From NCBI GenBank assembly GCA_030144725.1, contig JASKMD010000261.1, forward strand, positions 1 to 64,000: a stretch of 64,000 nt of DNA, given 5' to 3'. Below are positions 11,767-21,071 of this stretch, piece by piece; within the stretch, counting starts at the first letter, position 1, and each line of letters opens with the position of its first letter. Below the pieces are notes generated by a model, which worked only from the letters and a program-made list of their open reading frames with translations, had not been told where the DNA came from and did no database searches. The translations under genes were made by a program, and so were the position numbers. This stretch comes from Haematococcus lacustris (lineage: Eukaryota; Chlorophyta; Chlorophyceae; Chlamydomonadales; Haematococcaceae).

Positions 11767-11865
11767 AACCCTAAACCTAACCTTAACCCTAACCTTAACC
11801 CTAACCTTAACCCTAACCCCAACCCTAACCCCAACCCTAACAGTAACCCTAACCCTAACCCTTGT
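11767..11865. repeat. Interstitial telomere-like (CCCTAA)n repeats
   Basis: About 16 units of CCCTAA with variants (CCTTAA, CCCCAA, CAGTAA) end nine bases beyond the copper transporter stop codon. The G-strand is TTAGGG-like, a telomere type reported within Chlamydomonadales. Degeneracy shows it is an old interstitial tract. A second short tract is at 50846-50917. Confidence 0.85.
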
Positions 11866-11873
11866 GTGAGCAG

Positions 11874-14826
11874 CTAGGTGGCGGCTAGCAGGCGCGCGTG
11901 GCAGCCATCACTGCGGCTCTGGTGCTCCGGGTCCATGCGCTCGAACAACAGGTAGTAGCCCAAGCCCAGGCCCAGCACCACAGCAAGGAAGAACCTGGGG
12001 CGACCAAGCAGCAACACAAGCAAGGCCTAGGTGGGTAGCAATGAGCACAGATCAAGGAGGGGCGCGGGGGGCAGAGGAGGGGAGGGGAAGGAAAGGGAGG
12101 GGCGGCGAGGGGGTGAAGCAGTGAGGTAGTAACCACCCTTGCTGCACCCTGGCAGCTGGTCTCTTGCCTGCCTGCCTGCCTGCCTGCCCGCCTGCCTGCC
12201 CGCCCGCCCCCTCGCCCGCCCGCCCGCCCGCCTGCCTAATCATCCTGCTTGCGCTGTGACCCACCCGACATTGAAGGTCATGACCGCCAGCATGAGCAGG
12301 TACGAGGTGGTCATGGAGGCGCAGTAGAGCCCAGACAGCCACAGCTTGGCACCAGCTGGACTGGGCCCATGCCGGTGCACGCTGCACATGGGCCGACAGG
12401 GGTGTGTGTATGTGTGACAGGGTAGCAGGGTGATTTTTAGCTTGTTGTACTTGTCAGCCTGGTGTGGCTCTTTGGCCTCGCCCTAGAACACGACATCTGA
12501 GGACATGCCCCTACCATCAGTACAAGAGTGAGAGTGTGAGAGTTTGACTTTGACAGCGCTGCTGTACCTGTATTGGAATGTACCAATGGTGAGTGTGGCC
12601 AAACATGTAGCCGAACATGTTGAGGAGGAGACGTGATGACACTATGAGAGTGACAGTGTGAGAGTGTGATTACAAGCTACTTTGGCATTTGCACCGCTTT
12701 GGCCGCTGGCCTGCTGTGTGCACACAGAGCTGCAGCTGTGTGTAGGACAGCAGCAGAGCAGGGCACACCTCAGAGGATCATCTGCGCTGCTGCCGCCACG
12801 GCTGCTGCCGCTGAAGCGTGCGATGCAGTGGCTGCGGTAGCACGCCAAGCACTCATGCAGCACCGCCAGGGCCACCAGGGCCAGGAGGGAGGCGCCGTAG
12901 CTGTACACCTGCGGGTTGAGGCAGAGGCTGAGGAGTGAGACATGCGCTGAGCCTGGGCTGCTTAGCCATACACTCCATATGGTATCGCACAGTCCTCACT
13001 GTGATCCATACGGTGATCACTCCACTTACTGGTAAAGTAATCACTCTATAAATCACTACAAAAATCCCTGGGGGGAAAAATCCCAAAGGGCCTTTGCTTG
13101 AAAGGGCCACACAGCCGTCTCAAAGCACATTGCGCAATGGATCGAAAGAAGCGGAAAGGCTTTGTCAAGCAAAAGCAGGGCCCGGCAAAGAAATCTGGCA
13201 CCGCACCAGCCGGGTCAGCTTAGCTGTGAATGGCCAGCAGCCCTGTGAGAGCCAGCTAAACAAAAGCAAGCCCACCAGGCCTGCGGACTGGAAGCCCCCA
13301 GCAGGGCAAGTGGACCACCGCCTGTTGCGTCCAGCCTGGAGCCAGCAGCGTGACCAGCTAGTGCGGGGCCTGATGTGGTGCCTAGTAGTGGCGCCCCGCA
13401 AGCCCTTGCAGGCCGCAGGTGTGTGGATGAGGAGAAGCTGTGCTGTGCTAAAAGGGGTACTGAAGAGGGGCTGGCCAGTGCCTCTCTCACTCACCACTCC
13501 CCTCTCCGCTCTGCAGAGCTTCATGTTTGTGTGCCCCCGCCGCACCCGGTGTACCAACTGTGAAGCATGACCTCCGTTACTCATAAAGGGCGGGCCTACA
13601 GACATGCAACTTACTGGCCAGCATCAACAGTCTTTGGGACACTATGGAGCAGCATAGTTGAACCTTAGGCTGCAACCCCCATGCAGCAGCCAGGCAGCCA
13701 CACAGCCTGCAGCCTCCGAGCCTAGGCCCAGCACAGTGCACAGGCAGCACTCCCCTGCCTGCCAAGCGCAGCAAGCACACCAAGGCTGAGCAGGCAGCTG
13801 AGCCCACCCAGCCCACCAAGGGCAAAGGCAAGGCCAAGGGCAAGGCTGCTAAAGCAAAGCCAGCCCCACAGCCAGGCAAGTGGCTGGATAGGGACTGCAA
13901 CGCACACTGAACATGGAGCACATCGGGGATAGCAGGTGGCGCCCACTGGAGCTGTGCTGGTGGCCAGACCTGCCAGCTCTGCCAGCCAAGGGCAAGGAGT
14001 ACCCTGAGCTGGGTTACAAGCGGCTGTGAGAACAAACCACGCAAGGCCCAGCAGCAGCAGCAGCATGCTGAGGCGCAGTAGTGTGTGCCTCCCCCACCTT
14101 GAGCTGTCATCAGCTCACAATTAGTGCATGCATGCCATGCCAACTCTAGACTGTAGCCCTCAGGGATCAGGCAATGGTTTAGGTGGTAGGCGCCCATGCA
14201 CATATGCATGTGCCATGTGCATGGGAACACAACTCCACACTATTACATGACCATGCTGAGTAAGGTTGCATGCAGATCAAAGATCTCTAGTCTCATGTGA
14301 GAAGTATCAGTGGTGAGGTGTTCTGAGGCTGGGTCCGATTTTCAGGCAGATGGACTGCGCCCTGATCTGCGACGGATACCTTTGAACACCATTGCCGCTA
14401 ACGCAACACACACAGCACCTAAACACCATCTTGAGTAGTCCCGCCAGTGGTCCCTAGTGGTCCCTAGTGGTCCGACTCAAGTGGAGGCCCTAGTGAGGGG
14501 CGAGGGGGCTGTGCCTATTCTCTGCCTCCTGCGATGCGCCTTCATGTTGCAAAGCGCCCGCCCTCACTCACATTGGTCGTCGTCCATGGCGACAGCCACA
14601 ACGTGGTGTGAATAGAGGATGTGAAGGCCATGGGCATAGACGATGGGCCCTCCTCCCCCGCATGGCCCGTGTGCACGTGCTCCATTGGTTGGCGCGCGGT
14701 TTGGGACAGCACGATGAACACTACAATAGCGCAGACGAAGAAACCGGGGCGTTCCAGCGACTCCAACGGCCTAGTAAATGACGACGAGGCACCTGGGGCC
14801 GTAGCCTTGGGTTTGTTAATCGGCAT
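11874..14826 (-). CDS. CTR-family copper transporter
   Basis: Four exons on the minus strand: 14826-14572, 12908-12769, 12360-12265 and 11994-11874 (TAG), 203 aa, with every junction in phase. CTR proteins are trimeric Cu(I) importers with three membrane helices. Features seen: an N-terminal hydrophobic signal-anchor (FFVCAIVVFIVLS) and a Met/His-rich segment (MEHVHTGHAG, then SMPMAF). Next come TM1 (LLALVALAVLHECLACYR) and TM2 with the family MxxxM signature (SYLLMLAVMTFNVG). TM3 has the packed-Gly motif FFLAVVLGLGLGYYLLFE. The short tail is DPEHQ...HARLLAAT with Cys and His. Start is the ATG of MPINKPK. The first intron (12909-14571) holds a Fanzor relic in opposite orientation, and intron 3 contains CTGC/CCGC runs at about 12165-12236. 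One GTAC, the core of green-algal copper-response elements, occurs at 15174-15177, about 350 bp upstream; alone this is weak evidence of copper control. Confidence 0.88.
13094..14085 (+). pseudogene. Fanzor (TnpB-like) nuclease relic in CTR intron 1
   Basis: A decayed plus-strand coding stretch. The frame from about 13191 reads HRTSRVSLAVNGQQPCE, then KPTRPADWKPPAGQ and RPAWSQQRDQLVRGLMWC. A linker rich in Lys/Pro/Ala follows, and at about 13880-13915 comes GKWLDRDCNA, which corresponds to the RuvC-III D-x-N-A-A-x-N motif of TnpB/Fanzor proteins. A 1-nt deletion relative to the 56.3-kb copy breaks the frame immediately after the Asn, and a further 160 bp or so (about 13451-13612) interrupts it. 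Fanzors are eukaryotic RNA-guided nucleases carried by transposons. This copy cannot make a complete protein. Similarity to algal Fanzors is from recall; the RuvC-III motif is seen directly. Confidence 0.7.
14086..14510 (+). mobile_element. 3' flank shared by Fanzor relics
   Basis: After the relic stop codon, sequence including AGCTGTCATCAGCTCACAAT, CAGGCAATGGTTTAGGTGG and GGTCCCTAGTGGTCC matches the region downstream of the 56.3-kb Fanzor relic (minus strand, 56078 down to about 55850). It ends around the shared GTGGAGGCCCTAGTGAGG. This copy has about 170 extra bp (about 14235-14400). A similar but shorter piece follows the 62.2-kb relic. The shared tail marks the element's 3' end region; no terminal inverted repeat was identified. 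Confidence 0.6.
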
Positions 14827-15404
14827 ACGTTGACATGGCCGAGGCAAGCCTCACAGTGCCTCAATCCAGTCTGGGGCATGCTGAGTATACAAATAAAGTG
14901 CAACTATTGACCGCGCAAGTCACAGCCAAACACACCTTTTCACGTAAAGGATCCTCTGGCTGTTGATATGTGAGTGGTGCTCGCTCAATGCCCTGATGCA
15001 GTCATGAACACAGCAAGGGTGTTGGCTGTGAGAGAATGGGTGGTCACCCCCGCCATTGGCCCCGTAATTCACTTTTTGACACCGTCTTTGATCCGCTGCA
15101 TGTAATTCTTCCACCGTGTGGCTCTACATCTCACAACGGTGTCGCTAGCAGGTTAGGCCCTGTTTTGTCGAGTGTACTGCATTGTCTCGACGACTTAATT
15201 AGCTTCGCAATGTCATTCTCCATCCGTTTTTTTGCGTGTCGCAACAGGAGAGGTGGATTGGTGGCCGGAGGCATTTCCGTGCCGAGCAGCCTTTGCTGCC
15301 GTCGGACTTGCAACTCGCGAATACATCCCAGGTAAGCACGGGGTGCTGTTTCTTAGTGCGTTTTGCATACGATGTCAACACATGCAACCAAATCTGCTGA
15401 CCTG

Positions 15405-15625
15405 CACAGGTGCTTGGCTGTTTTGAGGATCAACACCAAACCCACACCAGCCCAAGGGTCTCCCAAGCAGCAGTGCAGCAAGGCTATCAGCTCTTGAAAA
15501 CAGTGAGCAAGAGGTGAGTAAGGTTGTATTATACCTCACCTTGTCTAGGTCAGTTTGATGTTCACTCGCACACTTCCGCAACGCATGACAGGCATGAATA
15601 GCTGAGGGTAGCACACAACTGTCGT
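15405..15625. repeat. Direct repeat, copy 1 (about 215 bp)
   Basis: Begins CAGGTGCTTGGCTGTTTTGA and ends near GAGGGTAGCACACAAC. Its partner is 16016-16225. Both include TCAGTTTGATGTTCACTCGC. The two copies are clearly alike with scattered substitutions and an indel near the end, and they bracket about 390 bp containing a TG-rich stretch and a C-rich array. They could be a tandem duplication or a pair of short LTR-like ends. Confidence 0.75.
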
Positions 15626-15896
15626 GAGCCTTAGTTTCATGAGATTTCTACTCATTTCCAACCATGTTTTGTAGTGTGTGCCCCAAGACCTTGTCTTTGT
15701 GATTGTGTGTGCAGGATGCCAATAATAAATCACCCCCATCTCCATCACCGAGCAAGGCAACAGCGGCGTAGAGCAGCAGCCAACAAGGAGGTAGCCAGGA
15801 GTCAGCAAGGCATGACGTTGTTGTTGTGTTGTGTTGTGTGTTGTTGTGTTGTCACCTTGTTGTTAGGGTACCCCCCCCCTCCCCCCTAAAGTCTAG

Positions 15897-16010
15897 CCCA
15901 GCCCACCCCAGCCCACCCCAGCCCACCCCAGCCTAGCCTAGCCTAGCCCAACCCAACCCAACCCAACCCAACCCAACCCAACCCAACCCAACCCAACCCA
16001 ACACAGCACA
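15897..16010. repeat. CCCAR-type pentamer array
   Basis: Runs of CCCAGCCCAC, then CCTAG, then CCCAA pentamers. It sits between the two 215-bp direct repeats. Confidence 0.85.
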
Positions 16011-16015
16011 GCCCA

Positions 16016-16225
16016 GCACAGGTGCTTGGCTGTTTTGAGGATCAGCATCAAACCCACATCAGCCCAGGGATCTCCCAAGCAGCAGTGCAGCTTGGCAATC
16101 AGACCTTGAAAACAGTGCCTTGGAGGTGAGTAAACTTGTAATACACGTCACCTTGATTAGGTCAGTTTGATGTTCACTCGCACACTCCCGTAACGCATGA
16201 CAGACATGAGGGTAGCACACAACAG
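16016..16225. repeat. Direct repeat, copy 2 (about 205 bp)
   Basis: Second copy of the 15405-15625 repeat, beginning with the same CAGGTGCTTGGCTGTTTTGA and retaining GTTTGATGTTCACTCGCACA. It lacks about 7 bp present near the end of copy 1. Confidence 0.75.
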
Positions 16226-17529
16226 TCACCTGCCCGACTTTCATCTGTTATTATTTATTATAAACGACGCTACGCCGTTGAGCAAACATGTTGAGCAAAC
16301 ATGTTTATGTGTTTCTATGCACTAGAAGCAACAACCCCCTCCTCCCTCCCCACCCCGGCAGCTGCAAGGCCCGCCCTTGGAGCAACAGCCTCCTCCCCCC
16401 TCCCTGCCACACTCACTACATGGCCAGACCCTGGAGCAGCAGCCCCCTCCCCCTCCCTGCCCCCAAAGCTGGATGACCAGCACCAGGATCAGGTTTCTCC
16501 TTGCCCCTCCCCCCCGCCCGGGCATAGGTAGCAAGGGTTGCAGCATAGGCAAGGGTTACAGCCAACATTGCCCCCCTCCCTTCCCCGGCCCTCTCCTCCA
16601 ACCCCTCCCTAACAGCCACAGCAACCCCCTCCCACCTTCACTCCCCTCAAGTACGTAGCTGGGGCTGTGGTTGAAGCTATGTGTCAGGTGCCAATGAAGT
16701 GGTCTACAACGTGTGTAATGTGTCTTTTGTTTTGCAGGTGTTGGCAATGTGGTGCCCTACAACAGCCCGGAGGCTACCCTCAGGTCGACCATCACCAGCC
16801 AGAGTAGCCAGTCAGCCTGCCAGGAGCACCCCAGCCACAATTTGGCAATGAGGCAGAGCTTGCCTTGGTAGCACAGTTCCAGCAGTTAAGTGGTCTACAA
16901 CTTGTGTAATGTGTTTTGTTTGTGTTGTTGTTTTGCAATGAAGTGGTTTCAAGTAAATCAAAGAATGAGTTGCGTGACATGTGCCTGCTGAAGTTGAGGG
17001 AGAAGGTTGAGGCACCACGGCACATGTAACACTGAAAGCCAGAGCCATCCCGAGCCATCCCGACAACATAGTGCCAAGTGATGATGTAGCGCTGTCATAA
17101 GGCAGCTTACATTTGCATAGAGTCATGCCGCAATGTAAGTGCGGTAAGGGGTGCCAGCTGGCTGACTTGTGCGCATAACCACGAATTGTATGCTCCATGC
17201 ACTGACATGCAAGCAGGCGTACTGCACTTGTGCCCTTGGCTTACGGCGTGCGTAGAAGGATTGGCAGCCTCGCCTTATGATGTGCGTGAGTCTTTTAGAA
17301 GCGGAAAGCACGGGTCAGGTTTGGGCGGGCGCCGATCTGAGCTAGTGTTTTGCGGACGGTGGGTGCCGCATACACCTGTTACACCCGTCTGCGTCAAAAA
17401 TTTGCCGCAAGCTACAGGGAGATTCGCGCCCCAGACCGTCTCACATTTGCGGGGCCAATGGCGGGGGTGACCGGGTGAATCTCAGCAGCAGCACAGGACC
17501 ATTTGGTATTTTCGGAAGTGCCATGCACT

Positions 17530-17981
17530 CAGTGATGGGTAATACGTGTATCGATACAGGAAATACAAGAAAATACACGGAAAAACGTGTATTTTTTGTA
17601 TCGATACAATACAGCGATACAGAGGCTACATGTCACGCGGGAAAGGAGCAGCTGGGAGCAGCGCAGCCAGTCCCGCAGCCTGTCCTTGATGGCTGGGCGG
17701 GACGGCGACGACGGAAAGTCAGGGCCTCCCAACTTTGATGTTCTTGCATGTGAAACCGGCACATGCGACCGACTGCTCCGGGAGCAGGCCGATGGCTTTA
17801 GCCCCGCGCGGCATGGCTTTAGCGCGGACTCTAATTGTGGTAGCAACCAGCAGCTGCTTGAAAGGCACCCACGCAGCTTGCCGGCCGGCACTTGTATTTT
17901 TAAATACGATACGTGTATTTTTGTATTATACAAAAAATACGTATCGGTATCGATACACGTATCTTGTATTACCCATCACTG
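17530..17981. mobile_element. Complete hAT-like MITE with 8-bp target duplication
   Basis: The 452-bp element starts CAGTGATGGGTAATAC and ends with the exact inverse, GTATTACCCATCACTG. It is flanked by a perfect 8-bp direct repeat CATGCACT at 17522-17529 and 17982-17989. A CAGNG start and an 8-bp duplication are the hallmarks of the hAT superfamily. Subterminal regions hold degenerate inverted repeats rich in GTATCGATAC and CGTGTATTTT. The 250-bp GC-rich core has no transposase, so movement would need a hAT transposase in trans. Part of the core is present again at 31093-31228. Confidence 0.9.
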
Positions 17982-17989
17982 CATGCACT

Positions 17990-18798
17990 CCACCGACCAA
18001 AAGCTGACCTTGACAGCTATCATGGGCTCCGTCAACAGATACGTGACCTACAACGGATAAGTTCGCAACTACAGGGCCGACTAGCATTGCCATGACCACA
18101 CAATGTGTGCTTCTGCCCTCACACCTAATGTCGCACACTGTCAACCTTTCACTGTCACCTGTCACTGTCCTCCTATCCCCTCAACCTGACAATTCATAGA
18201 GTGACCACATGGTCCAGTTGCGCCCACCACACCACCAGAGCAGCGGCTGTCCACTTGCCAGAGTGGCTCGGCTGTTGTGGCTCAGATGTTCTGGCGCTGG
18301 CTGCTGCTGTGGCCGGACAACCACTCATCTGTGGTCTCTGGCTGTCCTGGCTGTGGAGACTCCAGGGGTCCTGCGCTGCACTGCACTGCACCGCACCTAG
18401 CCCCCACAACCCGCGCTGTAGGCGCCCCCGCCTCCCTAGGAGGCCAGAGTGCAGAGGGGGTCTCAGCTGGTGGCGAAATGACACCACATGGGCTGCGTGG
18501 GTGCAGCGCCGCACTCCACTGCACAGGGCCTGGCAGGCCTGACAGGACAGGGCGGTCCCCAGGCCCCTCACAGGCCATGCGGGGTCACACTACACGCCTC
18601 CAGGCAAACACCTCCAGGCAAGGGTGGCCACGGCACCTAACCCTACATGGTAAGTTGGTTGGTTGGTTGGTTGCTCTGCACTGATGATGCTACACCCCTA
18701 GGCCTGGCTGCCGTGTGGCTGCACCTCAGCCTGCCTGCCTGGCACGACGGCTGCACTGGCTGCCCTAACCTGCCTCAAAGCAATCGCAGCCATTACTG
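17990..18798. other. Intergenic, 3' side of CWC25
   Basis: No supported gene. GC-rich from 18200, with open frames on both strands but no domain, and a short GGTT run at about 18656-18672. Probably includes the 3' UTR of the minus-strand CWC25 gene. Confidence 0.5.
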
Positions 18799-19026
18799 TC
18801 AGCCATCACTGCTGCTGCTGCTGCTGCTACTACCGCTGCTGCTGCTGGACTTGGCCCGTGAGGAGGCCCCTCGCTTGCCTGACTTGTGCCTCTTCTTGCC
18901 CTTGCTGCCCTTGGCCTTGCGACGCTTCTTCTTGGCCTTGTGCCCCGCTGCCCGGCCACTGCCCGGCTCAAGCTCTGACACGGAGTAGCCAGCTGCCCGC
19001 AGCACTGCCTGCGCCTCAGCCAACTG

Positions 19027-19102
<76 letters not shown>

Positions 19103-20128
19103 GCTTCATTAATACTGCAGGATCCAAGACCAAGGCCACTTTTGCCCCCACACCCTGGGCACCCCTCCCCCTCCCCCAAACAGTTCTCCCTGGCGAAACA
19201 CTTCTCCCTCATTGCAGCGAGCCGCCCCTCCCATACCCACCTATCCTGGTCAAGCAGGGTGTGGCTGCAGCCGGCACAGCCCCCACCTGCCGCTCCTGCT
19301 CCTGCCGCCGCTGCACCTTCCTCAGCCGCCGCATCACTGCCGCCTGCTCCTCAGCACTCATCCCCGCCAGCACCGCCAGGTCAGCAGCGTCGGCCACCAC
19401 ACCTGGCAGCAGCTCCTGCGGCAGCAGCAGGCAGAGGGCCCTGAGGGGGGGGAGGGGAGGGGGACAGCAGCTTGAGGGGGCTTGTGTAGGGGGCAAGGCC
19501 AGCAGCATGGGCGGGGGGGAGTGGGGGGGCAGTAGGGGCAGGGCAGCAGCGGGGCGGGGAGGCTGGCTGGGGCGGTCAGGTAGGATCAGAGCTTCCATGC
19601 TTCCATGTTCCATTCCGCTGCTTCCATGACCTAGCATAGGGGTGCAGGGTAGGGCAGGGGTTGAAGCGGAGCTGGGGGGGCAGGTGCTGGGTGGAGGTCA
19701 GGCGGCAGCAGCAGCAGAGTCAGCCACCCCTGCCAGCCTCTAGCTTTGCTGTACACCCCAGCAGCGCTCAGTGTCATACAAAGGCCAGCCACCTCCTTCT
19801 GTTTGGCTTGGCAATGCTTGGTCAGGCAATGGGGCCACCCTCCCTGATGCCAGGCCTGGCTATCAGAACAGGCAGCAGTGACGGGCAGAATGTATTGGTG
19901 GCCGTGGTCTGTTCATCACCAGGCCCAGACAGCTGAAGCAGCCACCAGGTGAGCGGAGGCCACTAGGGCCGAAGGTGAGCGGCAGGCAAGGCAGAAGGTG
20001 CGAGGCACACAGAGGCAGGGCCTGCGTCAGGCAGGGGTGCCTGCCAGCCTGCTCTACACTGGCCTTGGGCCTACCTGCGTGACCCTGCCTGCCTGCCTGC
20101 CTGCTTATCTGCCTGCCTGCCTGCTTAT

Positions 20129-20167
<39 letters not shown>

Positions 20168-20171
20168 CTTA

Positions 20172-20203
<32 letters not shown>

Positions 20204-21037
20204 CTTATCTGCCTGCCTGCCTGCTCATCTGCCTGCCTGCCTGCCTGCCTGATGGCTTGAGCAGCAGAGGGAGGAGGCCTGGCTCAGCCTGGCTCAGAGG
20301 CCTACCTGCTGGGTCCTGGCTCCAGCCCCCTGATGACCTGGGTGGCTGCTGCTGCCTGGCCCTGGCCCAGCCGCCCCCTCCTGCGCCTCGCCCTCCTCCC
20401 CCAGCAACGTCTGGTTGGCGTCCTGGGCGGAGAAGCCACCGTGCACCTGGCCAGCCACACCGCTGCCTCTCATCTCAAACCTGGGTGTTGCAGTGTAAGT
20501 GCGCAGGGCAAGAGGGGGTAGGCGGCGGGCCAGGGGGAGCAGCAGGGGCAGGGGCAGGGGCAGGGGTAGCAGTGGTGTGTAAGGAGAAGAGGAAGGGACA
20601 ACAGCAGGTCTGATGGGTACGCAGGGTGGGGTCGGTGGCGTCCCTGTGTTGAGCTGGCTAAGGGTGGTGCTAGGAGGAGGGGCAGGGCCGCAGGGCCCGG
20701 CCAGCCTCCCTGAGGCTCAGTGAGCTCTGCCCTGGGCTGCGCACCGCTCACTGTTGAGCAGGGCCTGGCGCGCCTGCAGCATCAGCGCGTACGGGTCCTC
20801 ACGCACCCGGTCCAGCTCCCTAACCCGCTGAGCCGCCTCGTCAGGCACTGAGAGCACAGGGCACAGGCACTACCCCCTGCTGCTGAGACATGGCAGGACA
20901 GCCGCCAGGGCAGCAGCAGAGGCAGCAGCAGCAGCGGCAGCGGCAGCGGCAGCGGCAGCAGCAGCAGCAGCGGCAGCGGCAGCGGCAGCGGCAGCGGCAG
21001 CGGCAGCGGCAGCAGCAGCGGCAGCGGCAGCGGCAGC

Positions 21038-21071
<34 letters not shown>

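Larger units (their letters stand above)
14827..17521. other. Repeat-rich intergenic region, no convincing gene
   Basis: Contains the CTR 5' flank, then lower-GC DNA. A possible exon at 15248-15333, flanked by AACAG and GTAAGC, reads GEVDWWPEAFPCRAAF and then VGLATREYIPG; I cannot place it in a family. Two direct repeats and a CCCAA-type array follow. At 16690-16740 and 16885-16935 the phrase AAGTGGTCTACAAC, with GTGTAATGTGT after it, occurs twice. The frame from 16940 (NEVVSSKSKNELRD, ending ...APRHM) looks protein-like but is short. These are probably remnants of mobile elements. Confidence 0.35.
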
